DNA of 64,000 nt from positions 11,022,654 to 11,086,653 of the forward strand of contig NC_084886.1 in assembly GCF_958979055.1 (NCBI RefSeq), given 5' to 3'. A program made the translations under genes and the position numbers. The stretch comes from Alnus glutinosa (taxonomy: Eukaryota > Streptophyta > Magnoliopsida > Fagales > Betulaceae). Each line of letters opens with the position of its first letter. The first letter of the stretch is position 1. Positions 11,901-23,644 of the stretch are shown piece by piece. The notes under the pieces were generated by a model. The model did no database searches, was not told where the DNA came from, and saw only the letters and a list, made by a program, of their open reading frames with translations.

Positions 11901-12826
11901 CCCAACAAACCCTATCACATTCCTACAAACATCGAGAACAAGTTTCTCTATTAGAGGCAGCCCAGAGAAGAGCTTCTGACTTCTCTGCCAATGGCAGCTC
12001 TTCAGGATTGTCATAACTTGGAACAGGTTCTGGTATGGATTGGAGATACAGGGGAAGACATAAGCCGTTCGAGCATGTCTTCAGTTAGAGGGATGAAAAA
12101 GCTGATGGTTAATGGTAATTTTAGATGGATAGGTTTACTAATCTCATTTAAAAATTACGGTTGATGTGCCAAAAGTTACATGCATAGCATGTGATTAACT
12201 CCAATAAGATGTAACAGAAACTATAATTGAAGGATTTATTTGTCACTACCTACTGAACAAATAAATTGTTCAAATTTAAAATGTAAGAACCAAACTGACA
12301 CTCAAATTTCAGACTAAGCATAATATTTATAAGAATCACAATATCTTTTAGGAAAATATGACAATCAGATTATTCCTTTTCCAAAACTGCTGGTCACACG
12401 ATGCCAACGAAGAAAGAACCAAAAGTTACAGTAAAAATGGATCAAATTTATAAGGTTTTAGGGAGAAAAAAAAACAATTCAAACTGAATCAGCTTAATAA
12501 CTAACAAGAACATATTTAGAACCCCCAACTAAAAACTTGAAAGAAATATAATCACACTTCGTCTGACATACTATACAAAAGGAAAACGAAAAGATAAATA
12601 AATGAATAAGCTAAATTAACAACTTAAAGAACGTTACAATAACCCTGAACTATATATGCGACCACCTTCACAAACAAAACCCAAAAAACCAAACCCATAA
12701 ATTTTCTAGCAATGCCCAGTCTAGATCACAAGAAAACAGCTCACAGATTGAAGAGCACAGGATGAAAATTTGGAAAATAATACCCCCAAAAAAAAAAAAA
12801 AAAGACTCACCCGGAGAAACCTTCAT
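8958..12826 (-). CDS. CML22: CML22-like EF-hand calcium-binding protein (5 coding exons)
   Basis: Coding exons on the minus strand: 12811-12826, 9906-10145, 9599-9798, 9309-9483 and 8958-9070. All introns are GT-AG, phases fit, and the product is 247 aa. It is a calmodulin-like calcium sensor with four EF-hand loops at about 86-97 (DEDSNGTIDREE), 122-133, 176-187 (ending in Asp) and 214-225. The N-terminal part has LCPCGSPNKYKRLDAKLE, which I recognise from Arabidopsis CML22 and not from canonical calmodulin. Loop 2 (DIDGSEGIQFNE) has weaker ligands. Exon 1 codes only 16 bases, so the start depends on one splice junction (CCGG/GTGAGT) 2.66 kb away. That intron holds a Copia gag relic. The gene lies upstream-to-downstream beside the PHL gene on the same strand, as I recall for Arabidopsis. 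Target proteins are unknown. Confidence 0.9.
11280..11960 (+). pseudogene. Degenerate Ty1/Copia gag fragment in CML22 intron 1
   Basis: Frame-broken translation gives EEIWLDLRERFAQTN, then a shift to IYQLK...SLKQG, then KMKALWDELNSL, and later MDPFPNATKIYALVRQEE. These are typical in order for the UBN2-type gag domain of plant Copia elements. Several stops and frame changes break it, and no protease, integrase or reverse transcriptase follows. It is on the opposite strand to the host gene. Element ends and LTRs were not identified; 11100-11280 may also belong to it. Confidence 0.75.
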
Positions 12827-13736
12827 GGTGTGAAAGAAGAAGCAGCTTGGTGTTGCAAGAGACGAAAAGGGTCGCAAAGAAAGAACAAAATGAGCCAAAA
12901 AAGAGAAGTACCCAGGAAGCAAAAGAGAAAAGGGAAAGGTAATTAATCATATAAAGAAGAGAAGCAAAACGGGGGTTCCTATAAAGTAAGTGGAGATGCC
13001 ATCATTGCTTTGGAGAAGATGCAGCTCCAACCCAAATGTGCCTTCCTTTTCATCTAATATCTACTCCTTTTTAGATTTTTTACCATTCCATTCTTCTAAC
13101 TTCGACGTGACTTTGATTCCACTGAAAATCATGAGTGTAAACAGGTAAATGGATAAGAGCATAAACACGCATAACAAAAAAATGATTGACAACAATTATT
13201 AAACTACGTAAAATTATTTATAATTTATTATTATTATTATTATTATTTCGCAATCATATTTTTCATTTTAAAATAAATTATAACACCGGTTTGTCATATT
13301 TGAAAACTTTGCAATGTCGGTTATTTGTTTAAATTTTTTGTTAAATTTTAATTAAAGATGTCAAAATTTTTAAAATAACCTTTTAAAAAGAAAGGAAAAA
13401 AAAAAACTTGCCAATCCATTTTTTTTTTAATGGAAAGCATATAATAATATTTTTCATATCATGTTATTGTTTATATGGAAGGAAAAGATGTTAGAGGTCT
13501 CAGATTTTTTTTTTTTTTTTGAAGGTCAAGTTTAGAATTTTGTGGAAATTAAAAATTGAGGTTTAAAATGAAAAAAAAAAAAAAAAATCTAAAAAAACAC
13601 ATAGGTCTGGAATATTTTTTCTACTATTTAATCTTGTCCTTTAAAAGTTTTTACTTCATATTTATTAATTTGTGAAATGGGAGGTGGGAATTGAAAGGTA
13701 CGTTGGAAAGATAATATTTGAATGACATATTTTTCT

Positions 13737-13738
<2 letters not shown>

Positions 13739-13777
<39 letters not shown>

Positions 13778-13795
13778 GGGGGGGGGGGGGGGGGG
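13739..13795 (+). repeat. Long T-run followed by G-run
   Basis: About 38 T are followed directly by about 19 G, then GTGGGG. Such a junction is prone to polymerase slippage and could be partly an assembly or sequencing artefact, though a run of G can also form quadruplex structures. Confidence 0.9.
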
Positions 13796-13965
13796 TGGGG
13801 TTCAAAATGGAAAATGACTAATTGGTCCGATGGGAAATTGCTTTATTCGGCTTCATAGGCCCGTACCTCATGGCCTGGTTCTTTCTCTCTAGGCTGTTTA
13901 TCTTCGCTGGGCTTCTAATGCTCTACTTGTCCAACTTGTGTATGTGGATAATGCTATATGCAAAA

Positions 13966-14148
13966 GAATAATGATTCAATTCCACCCAAATATACAACTT
14001 TTCACCACCTTGTCTACGTGGCAAGGTGGTCCCCCACTACTTTTTTAGTTTTTTTATTTTTTAAAAATAAATTAAGGTGGGGGACCACCTTGCCACATAG
14101 ACAAGGTGGTGAAAAGTTGTATATTTAGGTAGTAGTGAATCATTACTC
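13966..14148. mobile_element. Foldback MITE with 9-bp target duplication (MULE type)
   Basis: A 183-bp near-palindrome. The left arm (GAATAATGATTCA through AACTTTTCACCACCTTGTC to GGTGGTCCCCCAC) is repeated inverted in the right arm, separated by an AT-rich loop of about 50 bp. It is flanked by identical 9-bp copies of TATGCAAAA (13957-13965 and 14149-14157). A 9-bp duplication is typical of Mutator-like elements. There is no coding capacity, so it is non-autonomous. Confidence 0.85.
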
Positions 14149-15037
14149 TATGCAAAAACTCCTATTTTTATCGTATCCTCTCGTATTAACTTGACTTTTA
14201 AAATCTTATCCAATAATGATTCAACTCGAAATCTAAAAAACAGTCAATTTTTTTTTTTTTTTTTTAAAAAAAAGCCTGGAATTGGAAAAGGTTGCACAAA
14301 GAAATAAACACTAAGAAAAGAGTAATACTAAAAGCTATATTTTTATATCATAAGTATTTCACAATGCTAACGTAGTAATTTCAACTAACTATTAGATCGG
14401 TCCTCGTTAAAATTGGGATGACGTGAAAATAAACATCATCACTTGTAAAATAATAATAATAATAAAATATATCGAGAGATGATGTTCATCATGATGCCAT
14501 CTCAATTGTATAGTAACCTTAGCATCACGCAAAAAAATGAAAAATAAAAAAAAATATAGAAAAATATGGCATATATCATTTCTCCTAGAAAAACAGGTTT
14601 CCACAATTGAAAATTCATAGGGGGAGAGCAACACTAGTCAACTTTAAACCACATTCCTTCAAGTTGCTTATAGTTTTCTTTGTAGACAGATTAATTAGAT
14701 GGTATCAATCCTTTTGTAAAATTTGCTATGTGTCCTGCTAGTCTACTTAGTTGAAGAAAAGATAAAAAAAACACGCACACACAAAAAGGTATTCTGCTTC
14801 TCATCACCTTTGTGACACAATCAATGCCGTCAATTGCAAACCAATTTGCTAGTGACGCAGGTGAAAAAGGGTACTTCCCAACTCTAAAATAAAGGCATTT
14901 CCCACATTTAAAAGATCTACCTCAAGAATATACAGACCACTGAAGATATAGTTGACTAAAAGGCTGGAACATGTAGATCTACTGGACAAAGAAGAAAAGA
15001 AAAAGGTTTCCATTTCAATAAGGAAATGTCCTACAAT

Positions 15038-18000
15038 TCATCCAATATTAGTCATCATCCATTCTATATCCTGCCGCATGTTACCCTCCAAGGGCAATGA
15101 GTCTCCATTACCAAACAAGGGCCTTGATCTCTTCTTCAAAGCAGCAGCCTGCAAACCCATTGCCATTGGAGAAACTGGGCTTCCAGTTGATGTCAAGCAG
15201 CTTTCCACAGAGCAGTCGCCAATGCGAGTTGGCAGATTTGAAGTGCTATTGTTCTCTAAAGCTGCAGCAATTTCGGGCAAGTAGGGCATTTTCACGGTCT
15301 CTAGGGAAGCCAATCCTTGACAGTCATTGGAAACCTTGATTGCCAGTTCAGAGAGCTCTTCCCTAGCAGCTTCAAGCCCAGCAGATTCAGCAGCCTGGTC
15401 ATTCAGAGCTTTGCAAGCCTTCTCAAGTATTGACTGCAGGTATTTGCCTTGCGCTTCAATCCGAAGTTGTAGATGACGCTGCACCTGCTTTGAAGAAAAC
15501 CATTAAGTAATACTTTGTTAAAAATATTTAGGCCATGGCCATCAAGGTGAGAGCGCTTAAGTGGAAAAATATGCCACATCATACTATATCATTACGCCAG
15601 CCTGTAGGTTTTTCAAGGAGACTGGTTTGGTGGTTCATGGGAAAAAGGTCAATTACTAATAACTGACATGTGACCCCAAAAGCAGTTATGTCAATGGGGA
15701 CTCCTTATTTGGTCGGTATATCCCCAAGAAGAAATAGTAAACCATAGGATACGTGCCTCTCATTCTTAGAGAATATCATGGACCACTCTGCACGTGTGTA
15801 GGCCACAGATGCGGACTTGCCTATAAATACCCTTAGCCTATGCAGAAGGGGTGGTTTTTGCGCCCATTTACATGGGCACTCTCATATGCACACAAGATGG
15901 ACCTCCACCCTTCTCTCCTTTTCTCACATCTCCACTGACCACACCCCCCTTGTCATCTATGGCATGGCTTTCCCAGATTTTTCATGCACAACCATGCTTC
16001 TTAAAAATCCTAATTTAGCAGTCCAACCAACCTGCACATCCCCATTCTTCTTGATTGTGGTGACTTTTAGAGGGCTAGAAGTTATTTTAAATTTGAAAAC
16101 ACGTGGCTGAAACAAATGGTTTCGTGAGGAAGGTGAGGCATTGGTGATCTTCCTATTGTTTTCATGGCTGTCCTAGCTTCATTTTGGCCCAAAAACTAAA
16201 AGCTCTTAAAGATGACTTAAAAATGTGGAATGATACGGAGTTTGTTAACGTGAAAAAGAATTAAAGGGCTATTCTTGATGGTTTAAAAGGGCTAGATGGA
16301 ATTGAAGAACAAAGACTGCTTTCTAGTGAGGAGAAAGTGAGGAAGGATGAGACTAGAGATGAACTGGGGAAGACAATTCTTTTGGAGGAGGTGAGCTAGA
16401 AGCAAAAGTCAGGCGTGTTGTGGTTTAGAGAGGGGGATAAAAATACCAAATTCTTCCATTGGGTGGCTAACTCTAATAGAAAATGTAATTCGTTAGAGAA
16501 TTTGGTTATCAATGGTGACATCCCTTCTAATCCGATTGAGATTAAGAAGCATATAGTCCAATTTTTCACTCTGCTCTTTAATGAGAACGAAATTTGGCGC
16601 CAAATTTGGATGGTCTTCCTTTCCACTCTCTTAGTGAGGAGGAGGCTATTTGGGTGAAGTGAGTTTTCGAGGAAGGGGAGGTATTCGAAGGGGTAAAAGA
16701 GTTGAATAGGGATAAGGTGCCAGGTCCAAATGGTTTTTTTTTGCGGTTTTCTTCCAATCTTGCAGGGATGCTATCAAAGAAGATGTTATGAAGGTGTTTC
16801 TTGGGTTCCATGAACGTGGCAAATTCGTCAAAAGTTTGAATGTGACCCTCATTTCCCTTATTCCTAAGAAAGTGGGAGTTGTTGAGATTAGAGACTTTCA
16901 ACCTATTAGCTTGGTTAGTGGCATTTATAAGATTATTGCGAAGGTTTTGGCTAATAGATTGAAATTTGTTATGGAGCATATCATTTTGAAGACTCAAAAT
17001 GCTTTTATCAGAGGTTGTTAGATTTTAGATTATGTTCTTATTGCCAATGAACGCATAGATAATTGTCTCAAATCGGGGGAGCCAGGAGTGTTATGTAAAT
17101 TGGACTTAGAAAAGGCTTATGACCATGTCAACTGTGATCTTTTGCTCTACATGTTAAGGAGATGTGGATTTGGGGAGAAATAACAGAGTTGAATTGAGCA
17201 TTGCATTTTCATAGTTCCGTTTTCTATTCTAATTAATAGTACTCCCAGTGGCTTTTTTAGTAGCTCTCATGGTTTGAGACATGGTGCTCCTCTATCCCCT
17301 TTACTTTTTGTAATTGTTACGGAAGCTTTAAGTAAAATGATGGCCGTCTTTGTGACTGGGGGTTTTATTTTTGACTTTTCCATGGGGGCTAGGAATGACG
17401 ATACACTAGTTCTCTCATCTTTTGCAGATGATACCATTATTTTCTATGGGGTTGCTAGGGATAATCTTCGTTATCTGAGATGTGTTCTCCTTTGCTTTAT
17501 AGTTGTTTCAGGGTTGAAGATTAACTTGGCTAAATCTGAGTTGGTTCCTGTTGGTTGTGTGTCGAATGTGAATGTCTTGACTTGGAATCTGGTTTGTAGG
17601 GTTTCATCTATGCCGTTAAAATACTTGGGCCTCCCTTAGGATGCTCCTTTCAAGGCTAGATTTATTTCGGAAACAATTATTGAGAAGATGGAGAGAAGAT
17701 TAGCAAGGTGGAAAAGACTATCTTTCAAAGGGCGGTCGATTAAGTTGATCAAGAGCACACTTTCCAACTTGCCTACATATTTCATTTCCCTCTTCCCTAT
17801 CCTGATCAGGATTGATAATAGGATAGAAAAATTGCAAGGGGATTTCTTATGAGGTGGCTTGAGAAACGAGCTCAAGTTCCATCTTGTTAGTTGGAAGTAG
17901 GTCTGTACTCCCCTTAGTCTTGGAGGTTTGGTGATTAGGAGCTTAACCACTTTCAATCAAACTCTATTGGGAAAGTGGCTTTGGAGATATGTTGTGGAGA

Positions 18001-21000
18001 GAAAGATTCTCTGGCGTCAGATCGTAGATAAAAAAATATGGAAGTTTGGGGAGCGAATGGTGCTCTAAAGTTGTTTCTAATCCTTATGGAGTAAATCTTT
18101 GGAAACATATTAGGAGGGGCTGAGATACTTTCTCTAGGTTTGTTACTATCCGGGTGGGTGATGGCTCTCGGACCTGGTTTTGGCATGACACTTGGTGTGA
18201 GGATTGCCCTCTAAAGGAATCCTTTATGGAGCTTTTTTGCATTGCAAGGGATAGGGATGCTCTGGTGTAGGATCATATGCTTCCTTTCTCAATGCTCTAT
18301 ATTTTGCTAGGAGAAGTCGGGGAGATGAAGACAAATGTTGTTGGGTTCCTTCCAAAAAACAATTTTTTGAGGTTAGAACATTTTACAAAGTTCTCCTCTA
18401 CAACATTGACTACCCTTTCCCTTGGAAGAGTATCTAGAGACCCAAGGCTCCCTTGAGGGTGGCTTTGTTCACGTGAACAACTTCTTTAGGAAAAAATTTC
18501 CCTATGGATAATATCTGCAAGCTGTAACACCCTACTCCCACATTGGGAAGATGAATAGCCCACATAGTGGGTAGATTATAAAGATATTCATCGGTACTAA
18601 GTCCCACATTGGTTCCTTATTAGGTGAGATCATGCTTTATAAATGAGTTTAGAGAAGCTCCAAATTAACTAGTTTTTTTGGAGTGATAGTACAAAAGTAA
18701 CTAGCACTTTCCCTTGATCGTTACAAATGGTATCAGAACAACTTAGTAACGTTATATGATACTTGAATACTGCATGATGTTGCCCTGACGTGGACGTCAA
18801 GGATTTAAGGGGAAGAGATTGTAACACTCCAACCTCACATTGGGAAGATGAATAACCCACATAAAGTGAGTACATTATAAAGGTATCCATTAGTGCTGAG
18901 TTCCACATTGGTTCCTTACTAGGCAAGACTGGGCATTATAAGCTATTTTAAAGGACTCCAAATTGACTAATCTTTTTGGAGTGAAAGCGTAGATGTGGTT
19001 AGCGCTTTCTCTGGGTTGTTACACAAGCAGCACACATTGTGATAAATTGATGTTGTATGTGCCAAAAAAGTGGAGAAACTCTCCATCATCTCCTTTTCTT
19101 CATTGTGATATTGTGAGAGACTTGTGGAATTTGGTATTTAGAATGTTTGGAGTATAGTGGGTAATGCCGAGGCAGGTGGTGGAGCTCCTAGCGTGTTGGA
19201 AAAGAAGGTTTAGTCAGAATAATCTTAATGTTGTTTGGAATGTAATCCCTTTTTGTTTAATGTTGTGCATTTGGAGAGAAAGGAATGCTCAAAATTTCGA
19301 GGATTGCAAGAAGATGATCTCAGATCTACAGCTTTGTTTCCTTAAAAAATCCCTCTTTGAATGGATCTCTGTTAATGCCCTTTTTGACGCCTCTAACTTT
19401 GCAGCCTTTTGTGCTCTTTTCCCTTGGTTCATGATCTTGTTGGGTATTCCTTCTTGTATACTTGAGTTGTGCCCCTTGCGTTTTTAATAAATTTGCTTTA
19501 CTTATTTTTATTTTTTTTTTTAAAAAAAAACAAACAAACTTATAAAAGGAAATCCAAAAACTGTATTTCAGGTTAAGGTTGCATTTAGCTTAGCTTACAA
19601 TAAGACTTATGCAAATGTCTGCAATTATAGTGTAATTATCCAAGATAAAGTAAAAGCAATTATGTTAAATCCTTGGAGTTTGAGAAAATTCTCAGAAGTG
19701 ATTTGTTGTTTTTTGACTTCATTACATTTATGGCTCATGCATGTCGGTAGGTAAATTATTGAATGCATGCCCAAACTGGTTTATGCTAACCTAAAAACAT
19801 AGTAAGCTGCATTTTAGTAGCCAACCAGACACAAGAAAGAAACTAACCTCCAGCTGCTCATGCAGTCTTCGTTGGACTTCCATTTGTAATCGCAATGCCT
19901 CAGTAACTTGGTAACCACTGTTTGAAAGATGAAAATGAAGCATGAAGACATGGATTTACAAGTTCTTACCAACAAAAAAATAAAGAAAAGAAAAGAAATG
20001 AGGGGGATTAACAAGTTCTCGAAGAGACAAAGGAAAAGATTATTTACTCATTCATATCCTGTGTCATCATTCTTGATGATGGCGACGAAGACGAACCAGT
20101 ATCCTGACTTTCCGCAATGCAGGAAGCTGCAATCCCAAATGCAGACCATTAATCAATAAAAAACTCAAATGCTGCTACTTGTCACCAATATCATCGGCCA
20201 TTTCCACCATCTGATGTGGTAAATACTAACTTGCTTCCATATTACAACAAAGCACTATTATAATAGTTGAGCACATCAAATCAGTGAAAAGGCTGACCAA
20301 TTTACAGTTGAGAAGAACTACTTTTTCAAGAATTTTTCTTGGCACATGCATCCTGTTTTGACCTTAAACACATGCATAATAAAAATTAAAATTAAAAAAT
20401 TAAGTAACTGAAGAAGACAAATGCCGAAAGAAAAAGAAGTATTCCATAGTTATCTTAAAACTCCTGAAAAGGACCTTTTATTTCTCTGCCAAAAATAAAA
20501 ATGGAACCTTCTATTTAAAAACCCTAGTCCTGCACCTGCTGAATAGAGTAGTTTCTTCAAACAAAATTAGTGATAAAAACATGCCCAAAAATTATACCCT
20601 GGGTGTTCTGAAAGTTTCTTCCATAGGCTCTTTTCGTTGGATGTTCTCATAAAATTTCTGGTATTTTCCTTCTATTATATAAGGATCATGAAGACATTCA
20701 AAAATCTCCTTATAACATTGGGAATGGGTAGGGGATGGGTGGCATACTTATAAGAGAACATGCAAAATAATAATAAAATAAAATAAAAAATGTAATGAAG
20801 ATTTAAGGTAAATACCATCCTTTGAGTTTTCAATTGAGTCCTTGAAAGATTGCTTTCCCAAGCGATATTTCTGCAAGAATAGGGCATCACAGACAGGAAA
20901 AGCAATGAATATACCACACCAAATTACCACATGTTATGGGGCAGGAAAAGACCAGGAGTTGATTGCAAACGAGATACAAAATGAGTTTAAAATCATGTGC

Positions 21001-23337
21001 TCAAACTTTTGGTATCCCCTAAGTCTGTGTGTGTGTGTGTGTCCCCCCTCACTCTCTCTCTCTTTCAGATTATCTTGCCAATAAAAAAGGCATACACAAG
21101 TGGACAATCAGGCTCAATTAGAAGAGGGTACAATAACAACAAACCTGAAGATGTGATTTCAAGTGATAAAGGGTGAGCCCTTTTACTCCCATTGTTCTCA
21201 TAATAGTCTTAGGTGTTGCTTCTGCAATGCACATCAACATGGCACCAGAGAGTTCAAACAACAGTTTATCAAGAATTCCAAAATCTTATAGAAGAAACTA
21301 GCTGTCAAATGGCATATAGTTATTGGCCAAACAAAAGCAGATGTGCAGAGCTAGGTGCAATACAAATCAACACGGGTCCAAATTGAGCAACGAAACCATA
21401 AGCCTGAAAAAATGTTCATAAACTGAGTTCTATTAGTGATTGACCAGTAGCATTTCTAGGTGATCCTGATTGACGATTGGAGTAGAAGATAATGTCCCAC
21501 TTCCCAAATTAGGGCATATGGAAGCTTAAATTTTACTTTTCAACATAACACGAGGACAGCCTCAGTCAAGCCGTGTAGCACAACTGATCAACATTTAAAA
21601 GGTAACAATAACATACTTCCTGACAGCAACAGTTAGTCATAAATCACTGAGTTACCAATATACTACACTTAGAAGGACACAAGAAACTTGCAGTCAACCA
21701 ACACATTTCTGTTGAATTTAAAGAGCCAGACTAGAAAACAAACTCAGGAATAGAATTAGGATACTGCCACACATTCTAACTTCCATGATTTGATATGGCT
21801 CCATCAATCCTGGAAGCTAGGATATGGTGAAAGTTTCCGGCCACAATCAGGAATAGAGAAAATCTAGCAGTCTGTAAACCCCAGCTAGCTTAAGACCATC
21901 CATAGTATCTGAAGTAGTTAACAACCAGTTTACCCATTCAAGTGAAATTAGAAACATATTATGTTCTTGTGGCGCATTCAGCATAAAATATTGCAACCTT
22001 GCAGTCTGCATTGAAAGTGGCCGCACCACATCAAACATGTTCACATCTTAGAACCTGGTAATGCTACCTTTATAGTTTTGCATTCTTGCAAAATTTATCC
22101 TTTTTTTTCTTCCCACATCCATACTAATGCTCTCCTCTCACCTACAATTTGGCCAGGTTCTTTTGTTGTCCTTTGTTCACGGTTGGGAAACTATGTTAAT
22201 CTTAGAGTAAATCCTAATTTCTGTTTCTTTTATATGTAGCGGCGTATTAATGTTCTTAATTTATTAATGACAAGAACCAATAACAAAAAATATTATGTAA
22301 AAAAATTATGCTGTCATCAAAATTATACAACATAAATCGCATTATCACGTTGCAGTCTCGGGACACTAAGATTTGCACATCAATCTCTGCACTACCATTG
22401 ACCCACATATTAGTATAGACTTTATAACAATCATAGAATATTCTTTCGAGCACAAAAAAATAAAAAATAAAAAAATACTATTGTTGCTTTAGTTTGTCTT
22501 AAAGCTAAACTATGTAGACCATTATTATTGAACTAAATGGTTCCAAAACAGATCGGTTTGACCGTACTTCTTGTTGAAGTATCCGAGAAACTTGCAATGG
22601 AGTGCATTAAAACCAAGGATGAAAAGCCGTTGGGGAAAAAAAAAAACCCGAACATGAACTAGGCCAAAACTCATGAAGTACAATCCCTAAACAACCAAAC
22701 CCATAATGACCAAATCGATAACAAATATAACAATGATGACGGACAATGTAGTCAAACTTGAAAACAAGAGAAAATGGTAGCAATAACATATCTTGCTTGC
22801 CAATGAAGAAACTCACACTCCTATAATCACTTAAACTTCAGCACAGCCAAAAACTACATCAATACCATAATAACCAACTACTATACCGTTATCCAAAAGC
22901 ACAAAATCGAAATAATAAATATATAGAAAAATATCCTAATCCAACAAAAAAATCAAACGCATTTAAGCACCAATATTGTAGAAAGAAGAACGAAACCCAA
23001 CAACCAAAGCACAATCAAGAACCACAAAACTCAACATTTTAATCTTAGAAACCATGAAAGCCAAAAAATCTGAATAAGAAACAAAACCAACCAAGACTAA
23101 GAATAGTAATAGTGTTAGACAAGTAGTAGCAGTATTAGTTTACGCACTGTCAGGGCCACCGAGCTGGGTCACAGCGTCCACGAACCTCTCGTGGAGCTCG
23201 GTGGTCCACCGGAGGCGGGGCTTCGGATCCGAGGTGAGGACCAAGCAAGCGTCGCCGGGTAGGTTCGTACCGTCCAGGGCTCCCTGGAACTCGCCGTGCC
23301 CGACGTCGAGCGGGAGCGAGTGAATGGCCGAGTACAT
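15038..23337 (-). CDS. PHL2: PHR1-like MYB-CC transcription factor, PHL2/PHL3 type (6 coding exons)
   Basis: Coding exons: 23148-23337, 21145-21221, 20816-20870, 20048-20126, 19848-19917 and 15038-15484. Phases fit and the product is 305 aa. The GARP/MYB-like DNA-binding domain runs from about 40 to 95 ([13 protein letters not shown], then SHLQKYR). A Ser-rich linker follows, then the MYB-CC coiled coil with LHEQLE at 152-157 and [10 protein letters not shown] after it. The protein starts [11 protein letters not shown] as in Arabidopsis PHL2 (At3g24120) and PHL3/UNE16 (At4g13640). These bind P1BS sites (GNATATNC) and activate phosphate-starvation genes with PHR1. I choose PHL2 because its Arabidopsis neighbour is CML22, as here; PHL3 remains possible. 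The ATG at 23337 lies 14 nt inside an exon preceded by a 5'UTR intron. The 4.4-kb last intron splits the coiled coil and contains a LINE. Confidence 0.93.
15535..16060. other. Unassigned part of PHL last intron
   Basis: Intronic sequence between the last exon and the recognisable start of the LINE. Its base composition is less AT-rich than its surroundings and it has a TATA-like CTATAAATAC near 15820, so it might be 5' LINE sequence or part of another insertion. I cannot assign it. Confidence 0.35.
18523..18725 (+). repeat. TRIM left LTR
   Basis: 203-bp LTR, TGTAACACCC...GATCGTTACA, containing two CCCACATTGG-like blocks. It pairs with 18820-19023. Confidence 0.9.
18820..19023 (+). repeat. 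TRIM right LTR
   Basis: 204-bp LTR, TGTAACACTCC...GGGTTGTTACA, preceded directly by the polypurine tract. It is clearly diverged from the left LTR but colinear with it. Confidence 0.9.
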
Positions 23338-23351
23338 TCCCGAAGGCCTCA

Positions 23352-23466
23352 CTGGAAAACACCCAGAAGTTTATTTCCCGAGAAAGTGAGGGAAAAAAAA
23401 AAAAAAAAAGTGGAGTAAGCAGCAATAAAGAAAGTGGAAAGATCCGGTTGGGGAGAAAACGGGTAC
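23352..23466 (-). other. 5'UTR intron of the PHL gene
   Basis: On the minus strand CCCAG/GTACCC at 23467/23466 is a good donor and TTTTCCAG/TGAGG at 23352/23351 a good acceptor, with a pyrimidine-rich tract before the acceptor. The start codon lies 14 nt after the acceptor. Leader introns are common in this family. Confidence 0.6.
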
Positions 23467-23616
23467 CTGGGTTCGGGGCTCGGAGCCCCGAATCAGTTAG
23501 AGAAGAAAGGAGGAAGATATAGATAACTGTGTTGTCTGAGAGACAGGGAATATATATTGAGTGAATAAGGCATGCAGAGAGGCTGGACAGCGATGTCCTG
23601 TTCTGTCCCTGTCTCT

Positions 23617-23644
23617 TCTTCTCTCTCTCTCTCTCTCTCTCTCT
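23617..23644 (+). repeat. (CT)n microsatellite in PHL 5' leader
   Basis: A CT run, read as GA on the coding strand, within the probable 5' UTR of the PHL gene, which seems to extend to about 23700. Confidence 0.8.

Larger units (their letters stand above)
12960..14950. other. Intergenic region between CML22 and PHL genes
   Basis: AT-rich spacer with no gene that I can support. It starts with the upstream region of CML22 (its 5' UTR probably lies in 12827-12960) and ends near the 3' UTR of the PHL gene. It contains the homopolymer tract at 13739-13795 and the foldback MITE at 13966-14148. Confidence 0.6.
18523..19023 (+). mobile_element. Complete TRIM retrotransposon nested in the LINE (501 bp)
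   Basis: Two direct LTRs (18523-18725 and 18820-19023) each begin TGTAAC and end TTACA, and enclose 94 bp. The internal part starts AATGGTATCAGAAC, matching the primer-binding site for initiator Met-tRNA (TGGTATCAGAGC), and ends with the purine tract AAGGGGAAGAGAT. Identical 5-bp copies CAAGC flank it (18518-18522 and 19024-19028). This is the full structure of a terminal-repeat retrotransposon in miniature, with no coding capacity. The LTRs differ at many positions, so the insertion is old. Removing it rejoins the LINE reading CNICKL...CDKL. Confidence 0.93.
16060..19520 (+). pseudogene. 5'-truncated, frame-broken LINE (non-LTR retrotransposon)
   Basis: Reading across frames gives the order expected of an L1-type plant LINE: endonuclease-RT linker (FKFENTWLK near 16090; [19 protein letters not shown] near 16420), reverse transcriptase (LIPKKVG...RDFQPISLV near 16860; [10 protein letters not shown] near 17105; SFADDT near 17420; KYLGLP near 17620), then a zinc-knuckle region and a C-terminal [11 protein letters not shown] block near 19280. 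Many stops and frameshifts show it is dead. It ends with AATAAATTTGCTTTACTTA and a T/A-rich tail near 19500. The endonuclease is missing. It is antisense to the host PHL gene and is interrupted by a 501-bp TRIM at 18523-19023. Confidence 0.9.

Noticed and set aside
16396..17021. LINE reverse transcriptase as a functional gene
   Set aside because: Several frameshifts and stops interrupt it and the 5' endonuclease part is absent.
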